DNA of 57,520 nt from JAQWBS01 sp047975765 (lineage in GTDB: Bacteria > Pseudomonadota > Alphaproteobacteria > RF32 > CAG-239): the NCBI GenBank assembly GCA_047975765.1, contig JBKEEF010000014.1, positions 1 to 57,520 of the forward strand, read 5' to 3'. The notes beneath the pieces were generated by a model. The model saw only the letters and a program-made list of their open reading frames with translations. It did no database searches and was not told the origin of the DNA. The position numbers were made by a program, and so were the translations under genes. Position 1 is the first letter of the stretch; each line of letters opens with the position of its first letter. This document shows positions 8,648-16,704 of this stretch, piece after piece.

Positions 8648-10363
8648 TTACCAATTTTGATAAATTTTAGCCATATTATTAGCCTCTTTGTTGTTTTTCT
8701 CAACGGTTTTATTTTCAATTCTGACCGCTCTTATAATGAAGGAATTAGCTTCTCTCGACGTAAAAACGGTATTAACTTTATTATACTCTACACCCTTATT
8801 AGTTAAAATATTATGTAAAAGTCTCAATCTTTTTTGTTGTAGCTCAAAAGCACTGGTCCCGTCAATTCTAATTTCGAGAGCAGCTGTTTTGTCTTCCTTG
8901 ACCTTATTTGCAAAGGCTTCTATCCACCTAAGCGTTGGTCCTGATATTTCAGCACGGTTCGGCTGAAAGGAAAGTTTAATCTCAGTTGGTAAAATTTTAG
9001 TTACTTTATTGTCTTTTTTAGATTTATTTGAAAGATGTTTATATATACGCGTGCTTTCGTCCTCTTTTTCATTGAGCTTGGTGATGCCAATTATAGGTGT
9101 CTCACTTGAAAAAATGGAGCTTAAGCTGTCCAAAATTGTTTTTTTTGCTTTTCCATCACCTTTTTCAGCTTCTATATTTTTAACTTCTTCATTTTTTTCT
9201 TCTTTTTTCTCAGAAGGATCTGGAGCAATAGAAAGTTCACTATCTTGTCTTCTTTCACTTAAATTTTGTTCAATTTTGGTGCGAAGTTCTTTGTTCTTTT
9301 TAGATGAAATAAGTTGAGGCGTAACATTTCCCTCTTGAATAATGTCATCAGGAATTGGAATTAAAATATTACGAACCATATCCGCAACTTTAACCTCATC
9401 AGATTTTTTTTCTGGTTGAATATTGAGACTTTTGCTAATCTTCAATGCGTGATCATCTGTTTCAACATTCATGCCTTCAATTGGAATAAATTTTGAATTG
9501 TCACTTCTACTTTTAGCAACAACCCAAGGAGATGATTGTTCTGCAGAATCAGGTGTTGTATTTGATGTCACTTCTTGTTTCTGAGTCATACTTTCAATAG
9601 GAATGCCATCTTTTGTCATGGCTACTTCGTTTCCATCAGATTTTGTTTTAATGTTGATTTTACGACCACTGTTTTCTGCATAATTTTTTTGAATTGGAAT
9701 AAAGTCATCATCATCTGAAGATGTGTCAGAAAGAGTTGATAATGGTGCATCAGCCTTTTCAGGCTCTGCTTGTGCAATTTTAAATTCAGAACTTTTTTCT
9801 TTTTGGACTTCATTTTCATTTTGAACTAATTCAGTTAACAAAACAGCTTTAACAACTTCTTCTGCCGAAAAAACCGGTTTTGTTTTTTCTTCTTCATGGG
9901 AAACAATTTCGTCTTTTTCTAAGTTTTCTGTATAGGACTTGTTGTTCTCTTCTCTGTAAGAGTTATTGTCCGCGAGAACAATGAAATTTGAGGACACTTC
10001 GCTAGCAAGAGATGAGGTATCATTTATATCTGAATTGCCAGCATACAAAGTGTTATCACTGAAATCCGTTTCTTCTTCATCCTCGTAAACTTCTTTTTCT
10101 TGGTCAAGCAAAAAAGCATATTCTTCTATATCACTTTTACTTGCTATTTTTGAGAGGTCTTCTCTTTCAACCATCTCTGTTTTTGCAGAGGCAATAACTC
10201 TTGTGTCATCTTTCAGAAAGAGCGTGATATTATTGTTGGAGATTTTTATTTCAGCATCTTTATCATTTTTCTGTGGGTGAAAAAAGACCTTGTCCGCTAA
10301 AAAAATTGTAAGCAGAGATAGTAAAAAGCTATATATAAAGGTCGTTAACCCGGTTTTCTTCAT
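8648..10363 (-). CDS. Membrane-anchored protein with OmpA-like C-terminal domain, first gene of the pil operon
   Basis: 571 residues. One N-terminal hydrophobic helix (about 9-27) is followed by a long Glu/Ser/Asp-rich, probably disordered region (30-450). The C-terminal domain (about 455-545) contains IKLSFQPNRAEISGPTLRWI, a conserved Asp/Gly region and QKRLRLLHNIL. This is the OmpA/MotB-like fold that commonly binds peptidoglycan, although the usual NxxLSxxRA motif is degenerate. R64 has no such gene at this position. An inner-membrane anchor, a long flexible linker and a peptidoglycan-binding tip could tether the pilus machine to the cell wall. The ATG at 10363 follows GAGAGGA. Confidence 0.7.
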   Translation of the reverse strand: MKKTGLTTFIYSFLLSLLTIFLADKVFFHPQKNDKDAEIKISNNNITLFLKDDTRVIASAKTEMVEREDLSKIASKSDIEEYAFLLDQEKEVYEDEEETDFSDNTLYAGNSDINDTSSLASEVSSNFIVLADNNSYREENNKSYTENLEKDEIVSHEEEKTKPVFSAEEVVKAVLLTELVQNENEVQKEKSSEFKIAQAEPEKADAPLSTLSDTSSDDDDFIPIQKNYAENSGRKINIKTKSDGNEVAMTKDGIPIESMTQKQEVTSNTTPDSAEQSSPWVVAKSRSDNSKFIPIEGMNVETDDHALKISKSLNIQPEKKSDEVKVADMVRNILIPIPDDIIQEGNVTPQLISSKKNKELRTKIEQNLSERRQDSELSIAPDPSEKKEEKNEEVKNIEAEKGDGKAKKTILDSLSSIFSSETPIIGITKLNEKEDESTRIYKHLSNKSKKDNKVTKILPTEIKLSFQPNRAEISGPTLRWIEAFANKVKEDKTAALEIRIDGTSAFELQQKRLRLLHNILTNKGVEYNKVNTVFTSREANSFIIRAVRIENKTVEKNNKEANNMAKIYQNW

Positions 10364-10382
10364 AAAAATCCTCTCTATGCTC

Positions 10383-10411
10383 TAAATAAAGCAAAATATT
10401 GATTTTTGCAA
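10383..10411 (-). promoter_or_regulatory. Candidate promoter of the pil operon
   Basis: On the minus strand TTGCAA (10411-10406) and TATTTA (10388-10383) are separated by 17 bases, about 20 bases before the first pil start codon. This is the only good sigma-70-like pair close to the gene. Confidence 0.4.
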
Positions 10412-10660
10412 GTATTTTCTAAGCCTAAACTGAGCATTATCACATATATTACAATGAATTGTTTTAATTATTGATTAACGATTATTAAAGCAATCATTTT
10501 TTGTCGAAATTTATTTTTATGTTTGTTATAGAAATATTTACCATTGAAATGTATAAAATATCTTGTTAATTGTGCTTGTTTTACTGTGAAATTTTTGTTA
10601 CAGAAAAAAATATATAGTTAAAACAATGTGTTAGTTTGAATTCTTGTGTGAGAATATTGC

Positions 10661-10685
10661 TAGCCAAAAGGTTAAAAATTGGCTA
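10661..10685. promoter_or_regulatory. Inverted repeat upstream of the first virB2 gene
   Basis: TAGCCAA (10661-10667) and TTGGCTA (10679-10685) are perfect inverted copies separated by 11 bases, about 50 bases before the first virB2 start. Spacing and position suit a regulator-binding site for a dimer or an RNA hairpin in the leader. No T-run follows, so it is not an intrinsic terminator. Confidence 0.4.
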
Positions 10686-10735
10686 TTCTATAAGAGTACA
10701 GGGGGTTTATTATAAATAATTTAAGGAGAAGTAAA

Positions 10736-11080
10736 ATGCAATTTCTTAAGAAAAATATTTGGACATTGAGCTGTATGGTTCTATTTGCAGTTATGGCTAT
10801 GGCTGGTGATGCATCAGCTGCAGCTGATGGTAGCTCGCTCATGGACGTTGCTCAAACCAAAGCAAAAAGCGTTTTCACAAGCGTGAAGACAATTATCTTT
10901 ATCGTAGGTGGTTTCGGTCTTGTAGGCTTGGCTTTCTCAGCTGTGTTTGGTAAGATGAAATGGGTTTGGTTTGCATCTCTCGCAGTTGGTCTTGCAATCT
11001 TGGCTGCTGCAGGTGCGATTGTTGAATACGCAACTGGTGACAGACGTCCAAACTTAGAAACTACTTTCGGTGATATCTAA
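10736..11080 (+). CDS. virB2: VirB2-like pilin subunit 1
   Basis: 114 residues. The signal peptide ends at DASA|AADGSS. The mature protein is small and has two hydrophobic helices (IIFIVGGFGLVGLAFSAVF and FASLAVGLAILAAAGAIV) joined by a short basic-aromatic loop GKMKWVW. This is the TrbC/VirB2 architecture of conjugative pilins. It heads the rightward secretion operon with an ideal AAGGAG ribosome site. Two further VirB2-like genes follow and share the motif FGN/KxxWxW between the helices. Confidence 0.88.
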   Translation: MQFLKKNIWTLSCMVLFAVMAMAGDASAAADGSSLMDVAQTKAKSVFTSVKTIIFIVGGFGLVGLAFSAVFGKMKWVWFASLAVGLAILAAAGAIVEYATGDRRPNLETTFGDI

Positions 11081-11125
11081 TCTAGTAGATTAAGTAGTTA
11101 AATATTTTTGACAAAGGAGGGTGCT

Positions 11126-11689
11126 ATGAAAAATTTATTAAAAAATAAACGATCATTACATCCTCTTTTTGTTAAAAACAAACTTCCTAGTGAGGCTAAA
11201 AAAAGAGGGGATAGTGATATGTTGTGTGTAAAAGTAAAGAAATTTGTAACGATAATTTTGTTAGGATTTGTTTTTTCTTCAGTTCTATTTACAACAAACG
11301 CTTATGCCTTGTTTGAAGATTTGCTAGGAACAGGATCAACAATCTTTAGCGGAATGAGAGAAATTGTATTTGCAGTTTCAGGCTTTGGTATTGTTGCAGT
11401 TGCAGTTGGTGCTTTCTTTGGAAACCTAAACTGGAAATGGTTGAGTGCGATTATTATTGGTCTTGTTGTTATCTCAACAACGGCTGCGGTTATTAACTAT
11501 ATGACTGACTCTTCAAATGAAGGTGGTAAGTTCCAAGGAATAACGGATACACTTATCTATGCAGGAGCAAAGAATGTTTCTGAGCAAGATAGCTCAAACT
11601 TTAAAACAGCTAAAGAGAATTTGAAGCAGGGTCGTGCTAGAAGATCTGGTTCAACTCAAACTACAGAGACGTCCACAGAGACAAAATAA
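11126..11689 (+). CDS. virB2: VirB2-like pilin subunit 2 with hydrophilic tail
   Basis: 187 residues from the ATG at 11126, which has AAAGGAGG five bases upstream. An alternative ATG at 11219 with AGGGG upstream would give a more normal signal peptide, because the long start leaves about 37 basic residues before the hydrophobic core. Cleavage is predicted after TNAYA. The two pilin helices (about 90-110 and 115-135) flank FFGNLNWKWL, matching subunit 1. A Ser/Thr/Lys-rich tail of about 50 residues follows. It may be an alternative or minor VirB2 pilin. Confidence 0.8.
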   Translation: MKNLLKNKRSLHPLFVKNKLPSEAKKRGDSDMLCVKVKKFVTIILLGFVFSSVLFTTNAYALFEDLLGTGSTIFSGMREIVFAVSGFGIVAVAVGAFFGNLNWKWLSAIIIGLVVISTTAAVINYMTDSSNEGGKFQGITDTLIYAGAKNVSEQDSSNFKTAKENLKQGRARRSGSTQTTETSTETK

Positions 11690-11804
11690 TTTTTATTGGG
11701 CAATCTTAATATAAGGCTAAATGAAGTGACAGGGTTGTTCTAGATATTAAAGTTAAGGTTAACTCACAATAAAATTTTACATTGAAGTAATTGAGGAGGG
11801 TATT

Positions 11805-13793
11805 ATGAAAAAATCAGTAAAGAAAATATTAGCCAGCTGTATCTTGGTGATATTTTGCTCTGTATTTATGAGTAATTTACTCACAGTTCATAATGCTTAT
11901 GCAGAAGAGACATCAGGGAGTGAGAGTAGTACAGTTATCACAACTACTACAACAAGCAGCAAGGCAAGTACAATAACTGGTACAACAAAAGGTTATACAG
12001 CTCCAGTTGGAGGAACATATTGTCAGTCTACGACGAATGTTTTCCAAACAATCGCTTGTAAGATTGTGACAACACTTGATGATTTGAGAATGATTATCTA
12101 TGTAATCGCTGGTTTCGGTTTGATTGCTTTTGCTTTCTCAGCAATTTTTGGAAAAATTAGTTGGAAACATTTGGCGCAAATTGCGTTTGGTTTGTTTCTT
12201 GTCTCTATGATGGCTCCTTTTATTTCATACTTTACAGGACCTGGGGGCGGATACGCTTATTATAAGATGCCTTATGGTGATTATTTGCCATATGGTGACT
12301 TTACAAAAGATTTTGCTTTGGTCGAGGGGAAAGGCACAAGTACAACAGCTTCAGAAGATTGTATTGATGCTAATAAAGCTACCACAACAAATATGACAAA
12401 TAGTGGCGGACTTTGTTTGGATGAAGTTGTTGTTGAAGGAAAATCACCAACAGCATCCAGCTGGTCACTTAAAGACTTGAAGGGAACCGTTCAGTCAGCA
12501 ATTAAAACCGCTCAAGCTGTTCATAGTGGTATACAGGCAACCAAATCTGCAGTGAAAGAAGTGAAAGCCCAAGTTACTTTGGTCTCAGGCGCAATCAAAA
12601 ACAGTGGTGGTGGAGTTAATGGTCTTTTGAATATTGCTGGAACAGTTTCCAATGCTGGAGCGATGCTCGGACAGACGGGCTACACGCTTGGTAATAACTT
12701 GCAATATAATGCTGCAACAGCCGCAAATAGTTATCAAGATGCTTTTCTTACAAATGAACAAAGAGCAGAAAATGAAAAATTAAGAGCTTCTGGTCAGCAG
12801 ACAAACTCTATTGCTGCACAAGTTACGGATAAACAATCTGGTATTGTTAAGAAAGGTGAGAACTATTATGATGCTAAAGGAAATAAGGTAGTTGTTTCAC
12901 TTAATGAGTCTGGGCAATTCGTGAATACGACAACAGGAGAAGTTCTTGGTGATAAAGTGGATAGTAGCGGTAATGTAGTGACAGCTTCAAAATTCACGAA
13001 CATTGTTGACCAAGCAGAAAAAGGTCGTGAATATGGCATGAAAGGCGGAGCTGCTTTGACATCAGCCTCAAATGATAGTCAAAATATGAATAATATGGTT
13101 GGTGGAATTGGAGGTAGTGCGCTGGGTAATCTTGCTGGGTTAGTAACATTAGGTGCTTCTGCAACTGGTAATATTGTCGATATGAACTCTCAAGTTCAAG
13201 CAAATGAGACAGCAAAAAAAGAGGCTCAGGTTAGTAAGACTGCTTCAGCAAGTTCTGTTTTAACAAACACAACAGATAAGAGTGGAAATACTACAATTAA
13301 ATATTCTGATGGAACGATGGAACTTAGAAATAAAGATGGTTCATCTTCTGTAAGTTATGCTAATGGCACGGTTGTTACAAAAACATCGGGTGGCTTGACT
13401 ACAACAACAGCAAAAGATGGAAGTAGCAAAACTGTCAATCCGAATGGTACAGTCTCTGTTAAAAATTCTGATGGAACAGGTGTGATCACTTACAAAGATG
13501 GAACTTCGAAAAAATTTGAAGCAGATGGAACTTATGTAACAGTTGATAAAACAGGTAAAGTTACAGGTTCTTATGACGCAACTGGAAATGCTGTGGTAGC
13601 AACTGATGCGGTTGATGCTGCTTTGAAAAAAGCGGGCGATGAATCTCTCGCTAAGATGCAAGCACAAGATGCCGTCTTAACAGAGATTAAACGTCAAAAC
13701 GGAGGGACAATTCCGCTTAATCAAGAAACAATTGATAAGATGAGAGCAGCAGGTTTTGATGTTTCTAAGTATGAAGAGATGTTGAACAAATAA
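11805..13793 (+). CDS. VirB2-like pilin fused to a ~500-residue repeat-rich extension
   Basis: 662 residues. A signal peptide ends near AYA|EE and a Thr-rich spacer follows. The VirB2 two-helix unit (about 95-150) has IYVIAGFGLIAFAFSAIFG, KISWKHL and a second helix. The remaining ~500 residues are exported-looking and poor in hydrophobic helices apart from a Gly/Ala stretch near 425-450. Residues 485-600 form short beta-like repeats of the type SDGTM, NKDGSSSVSYANGTV, KDGSSKTV and DGTGVITYKDGT. The ribosome site is GAGGAGGG. If it enters the pilus, the extension would decorate the fibre surface or tip. No function is known to me for this fusion. Confidence 0.75.
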   Translation: MKKSVKKILASCILVIFCSVFMSNLLTVHNAYAEETSGSESSTVITTTTTSSKASTITGTTKGYTAPVGGTYCQSTTNVFQTIACKIVTTLDDLRMIIYVIAGFGLIAFAFSAIFGKISWKHLAQIAFGLFLVSMMAPFISYFTGPGGGYAYYKMPYGDYLPYGDFTKDFALVEGKGTSTTASEDCIDANKATTTNMTNSGGLCLDEVVVEGKSPTASSWSLKDLKGTVQSAIKTAQAVHSGIQATKSAVKEVKAQVTLVSGAIKNSGGGVNGLLNIAGTVSNAGAMLGQTGYTLGNNLQYNAATAANSYQDAFLTNEQRAENEKLRASGQQTNSIAAQVTDKQSGIVKKGENYYDAKGNKVVVSLNESGQFVNTTTGEVLGDKVDSSGNVVTASKFTNIVDQAEKGREYGMKGGAALTSASNDSQNMNNMVGGIGGSALGNLAGLVTLGASATGNIVDMNSQVQANETAKKEAQVSKTASASSVLTNTTDKSGNTTIKYSDGTMELRNKDGSSSVSYANGTVVTKTSGGLTTTTAKDGSSKTVNPNGTVSVKNSDGTGVITYKDGTSKKFEADGTYVTVDKTGKVTGSYDATGNAVVATDAVDAALKKAGDESLAKMQAQDAVLTEIKRQNGGTIPLNQETIDKMRAAGFDVSKYEEMLNK

Positions 13794-13821
13794 AAAACGA
13801 GAATTAACATAATTTTCATAA

Positions 13822-13854
13822 AAAAGGTATATCTTAAGATATGCCTTTTTTTAT
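13822..13854 (+). terminator. Intrinsic terminator after the virB2 cluster
   Basis: GGTATATCTT and AAGATATGCC form a 10-base stem (one G-U pair), preceded by an A-run and followed by seven T. It could end most transcription after the three pilin genes, or attenuate it so that pilins exceed channel subunits. Confidence 0.75.
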
Positions 13855-13931
13855 GCGAGAATTTAGCTTTTTTGTTGCATATAAAAAACTTTAGGTTAGA
13901 ATCAGAATAAAATCTTAAAGGGTTGATAAAG

Positions 13932-14222
13932 ATGAGAGAACCAATATTAAAAGCAGTGGCAAATCCACCTAAGATATTATGGGGACCCTTTTTGCCTACG
14001 CTTTTGAATTTAGGACTTCAATTTCCATTGATGTTTATTAGCATTGCTGCAATAGACATTAACCCTTTGTTGTTTGTCATGAGTATCATTCTTGTTCACT
14101 TGAGTATTGTGGCTTGGGGAACTAGAGAACCTCATATCTCAAATATGATTCAAGCATATGGACAAACGCGCGTTTCAACTAACAATTTGTATAAAGAAAA
14201 GGGGAATAAATTTGCGCCCTGA
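13932..14222 (+). CDS. virB3: VirB3-like inner-membrane protein
   Basis: 96 residues from the ATG at 13932; an in-frame TTG at 13923 is too close to the AAAGGG ribosome site. Two hydrophobic stretches (about residues 20-37 and 42-62) follow a short N-terminus containing ANPPKILWGPF. The protein ends in a basic tail. Small two-helix proteins directly upstream of virB4 are VirB3. The last 11 bases overlap the proposed start of virB4, as expected for translational coupling. Confidence 0.8.
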   Translation: MREPILKAVANPPKILWGPFLPTLLNLGLQFPLMFISIAAIDINPLLFVMSIILVHLSIVAWGTREPHISNMIQAYGQTRVSTNNLYKEKGNKFAP

Positions 14223-16629
14223 TATGTTCAGTATTTTTGTTGAAGGTTTAAGCAGTCCAGAAGTCGTCGTTGCCATAATTGGTTTCGTGTCGGCTGCTGC
14301 ATTCATTGGGTTATGGGTTACAAAATTAGGAAGACTCATTTTGCCTCAACCACACGAGTCAAAAGTTTCAGATTTTTTACCATTCAATAGACTTATGTCA
14401 GATGGAATGACAATTCGTTGTCATGATGGCTCCTTTGCTCGTGTTTTTAAAGTTGATGGTGTTGACTTGTCTTTCGCAACAGAAGAAAAAGACATATCTA
14501 TGGCTGAAGCGAGAAAGTCTTGGATTGACAATATGTCTGATTTAAGAGTAGTTTGTCGTGTCCTCACATTAAGAGATAGAGTGGAACTTGGTGCTCAAGT
14601 TGATAATTTTAACAATCATCTCTTAGAACAAGTTTCAAATGTCTGGAGTCATAATCTTGACAGAATTTTTAGCAATAATCACTATATTGTTTTATCTGTT
14701 GCCAATAGAAATGAAGCTCTGAAAGATTTGAATTATGCTTCTCAAGCACTGCTTGCTGTTTTGAACGATTATGGTGTTAGAACTTTATATGAAACAGAAG
14801 ATAGTCCTGCTGATATGAGTCCTTTGTCAATTTTTGCAAGACTCTGTAGTCCAATTTCCCGCCCAAAACCAAAAGTAAGAGGTGCACAAGAGGCTGCACT
14901 TAATGAACTTTTGACGGCAGACCACATTCATTTTACTGGTGAAAAAGGAATTATCAAATTCTTTTCTGGTGAAAAAGAAATGTATGCTATTTCAATGGGA
15001 ATTAGAAGTTCTGGAGACTATATGGATGAAAGTATGGTTATCTCTTTACTTTCTTTGGATTGTGAACTTGTTTTGCTTCATAATATTAAACCTTTTTATA
15101 AACCTCATGCTCGTGCCCTTTTAATGCAACAAAGAAGAATGGCAGAAATTACAAGCTTTTCATCAGATGTTGTAGATCAATATTCTGTTGCATTGTCAAC
15201 CATCGAAGATAGTGATGCAGACTATCAATCTCTAAATGAATATGCAATGACTGTTATTCTTAAAGGGTATAGTGAAGAGGAAATTGATTTTGCAGAGGGT
15301 GAAGTTCAAAGAATTTGCCGACTTTTCAGTGTAACACCGGTTCGTGAAGGTTGGGTTGCCCAAGCAACATTCTTCAATCAATTCCCTACTTATGAAAGCT
15401 ACCCTAGAACCTATAGATATTTGTCAAGAGTTGTTGCGGCAGCGGTAACATTTGACAAACCTTCGGAAGGTTTTAGAAAAAGTGACTGGGGTCCTGGTGC
15501 AATTACTGTTTTCAGGACAGCTTCTGGTTCAGCATATAATTTTCAGTTTCACGTTTCATCAGAGGATTCAGCAGTGGCTCACTGTTGTGTAATTGGTCCA
15601 ACTGGTCAAGGTAAAACAACATTGCTTACATTCCTTGCTGGGCAAGCGATGCGTCATAGCGATTTGAAAGTGTTTTTCTTTGATAGACACCGTGGTGCTG
15701 AAATCTTTACTCGAGCAATCAAAGGTGCGTCTATTGGTTTTGATGGTGATGAAAAGAATGTATCTATTAACCCTTTTGATACTAAAGACACACCGAATAA
15801 TAGGGCATTTCTTCGTCGTTGGTTGAAGTCTATCACGATGGTTGATGATGCACTCTCAGAAAAAGAAATTTCTCGCGCCGTGACAACCGCGTTTGATTAT
15901 TTGCGTGCTGATGAACGAATTATGACTAATCTCTACAAAAGTTGCTTTTCTCCGACAGGAAGTATGAGAAGAGAACTCTATCGTTGGATTAATCCTGATC
16001 AGTATGGAAATATTTTCAATGCTGATACAGATAGTTTAGATTTGAAATCTAAAAGATTTATGGCATTTGATTTTACACATATTTTTGAAGATGAAACTTT
16101 GGCACCTGCCGTAATTAGTTACATTATGCACAGAATTCAGAGTGAAACTGGTGTTCCTTCTCTCATTATGATTGATGAGACTGCTCCAATGCTTAAACAC
16201 CCAATGTTTAAAGATTACTTCATTATTGGTCTTCAAGAGGGACGTAAAAAACGTCAAGCATACTTATGTGCTTTCCAACAACCTAATATTATTGATAAGC
16301 TTGGGGTAGGTGAAGTTATTCGTGGACAATGTCAAACAGTTATTTTCTTTAGAAACCCGCAAGCAACCCTCGAAGACTATGCAAACTGGGGTTTGACAGA
16401 TAGGGAGCTAGATTTTATTTTCGGAAGAACCTATCGCGAATTTCCATATGCAATCTTGCTTTCACGTCAAGCGACAGGAGAGTCGGTTATTCTTGATGTA
16501 AACTTGGGAGGCTTAGGGCCGTACCTCAAGCTTTATAACTCTGGACGCAAGAATGTTCTCTTGGTTGAAGAGCTAATAAAAGAATATGGCGAAGATAACT
16601 TTGTTACAAAATATTTAAATATTGCGTAA
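14212..16629 (+). CDS. virB4: VirB4-family secretion ATPase
   Basis: 805 residues from TTG 14212, preferred because AAAAGGGG lies seven bases upstream; ATG 14224 is four codons later. An N-terminal membrane segment (about 15-35) precedes the VirB4/TraC-type N domain. The ATPase domain has Walker A GPTGQGKTT (about 461) and Walker B LIMIDE (about 651), with a conserved arginine/glutamine stretch (LQEGRKKRQ) between. VirB4 energises pilus biogenesis and substrate transfer at the inner membrane. The length is normal for VirB4 (about 800), shorter than DotO/IcmB (about 1000). It is the best single marker that this is a VirB-type system. Confidence 0.95.
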   Translation: MRPDMFSIFVEGLSSPEVVVAIIGFVSAAAFIGLWVTKLGRLILPQPHESKVSDFLPFNRLMSDGMTIRCHDGSFARVFKVDGVDLSFATEEKDISMAEARKSWIDNMSDLRVVCRVLTLRDRVELGAQVDNFNNHLLEQVSNVWSHNLDRIFSNNHYIVLSVANRNEALKDLNYASQALLAVLNDYGVRTLYETEDSPADMSPLSIFARLCSPISRPKPKVRGAQEAALNELLTADHIHFTGEKGIIKFFSGEKEMYAISMGIRSSGDYMDESMVISLLSLDCELVLLHNIKPFYKPHARALLMQQRRMAEITSFSSDVVDQYSVALSTIEDSDADYQSLNEYAMTVILKGYSEEEIDFAEGEVQRICRLFSVTPVREGWVAQATFFNQFPTYESYPRTYRYLSRVVAAAVTFDKPSEGFRKSDWGPGAITVFRTASGSAYNFQFHVSSEDSAVAHCCVIGPTGQGKTTLLTFLAGQAMRHSDLKVFFFDRHRGAEIFTRAIKGASIGFDGDEKNVSINPFDTKDTPNNRAFLRRWLKSITMVDDALSEKEISRAVTTAFDYLRADERIMTNLYKSCFSPTGSMRRELYRWINPDQYGNIFNADTDSLDLKSKRFMAFDFTHIFEDETLAPAVISYIMHRIQSETGVPSLIMIDETAPMLKHPMFKDYFIIGLQEGRKKRQAYLCAFQQPNIIDKLGVGEVIRGQCQTVIFFRNPQATLEDYANWGLTDRELDFIFGRTYREFPYAILLSRQATGESVILDVNLGGLGPYLKLYNSGRKNVLLVEELIKEYGEDNFVTKYLNIA

Positions 16630-16704
16630 TTTGGATAATAGTCATTTATAAATATGGTTTTATTTGATATTATTAAGAATAAGCGCTTGTTTCTGGAGGT
16701 TGTG

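Larger units (their letters stand above)
10364..10735. other. Divergent intergenic control region between the pil and virB operons
   Basis: 372 bases of very AT-rich DNA with no coding potential. It holds the pil promoter at its left side and a perfect 7-base inverted repeat at its right side (see 10661-10685). The virB2 ribosome site AAGGAG is at 10723-10728. I could not pick a convincing -35/-10 pair for the rightward operon; a TATAAA at 10711 lacks a correctly spaced partner. Confidence 0.6.

Noticed and set aside
11751..11764. Inverted repeat AGTTAA-GG-TTAACT as an operator
   Set aside because: Six-base AT-rich arms are expected by chance in this composition and no promoter lies next to it.
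14158..14211. VirB4 start at 14158
   Set aside because: It would overlap virB3 by 65 bases and lacks a ribosome site; AAAAGGGG fits TTG 14212.
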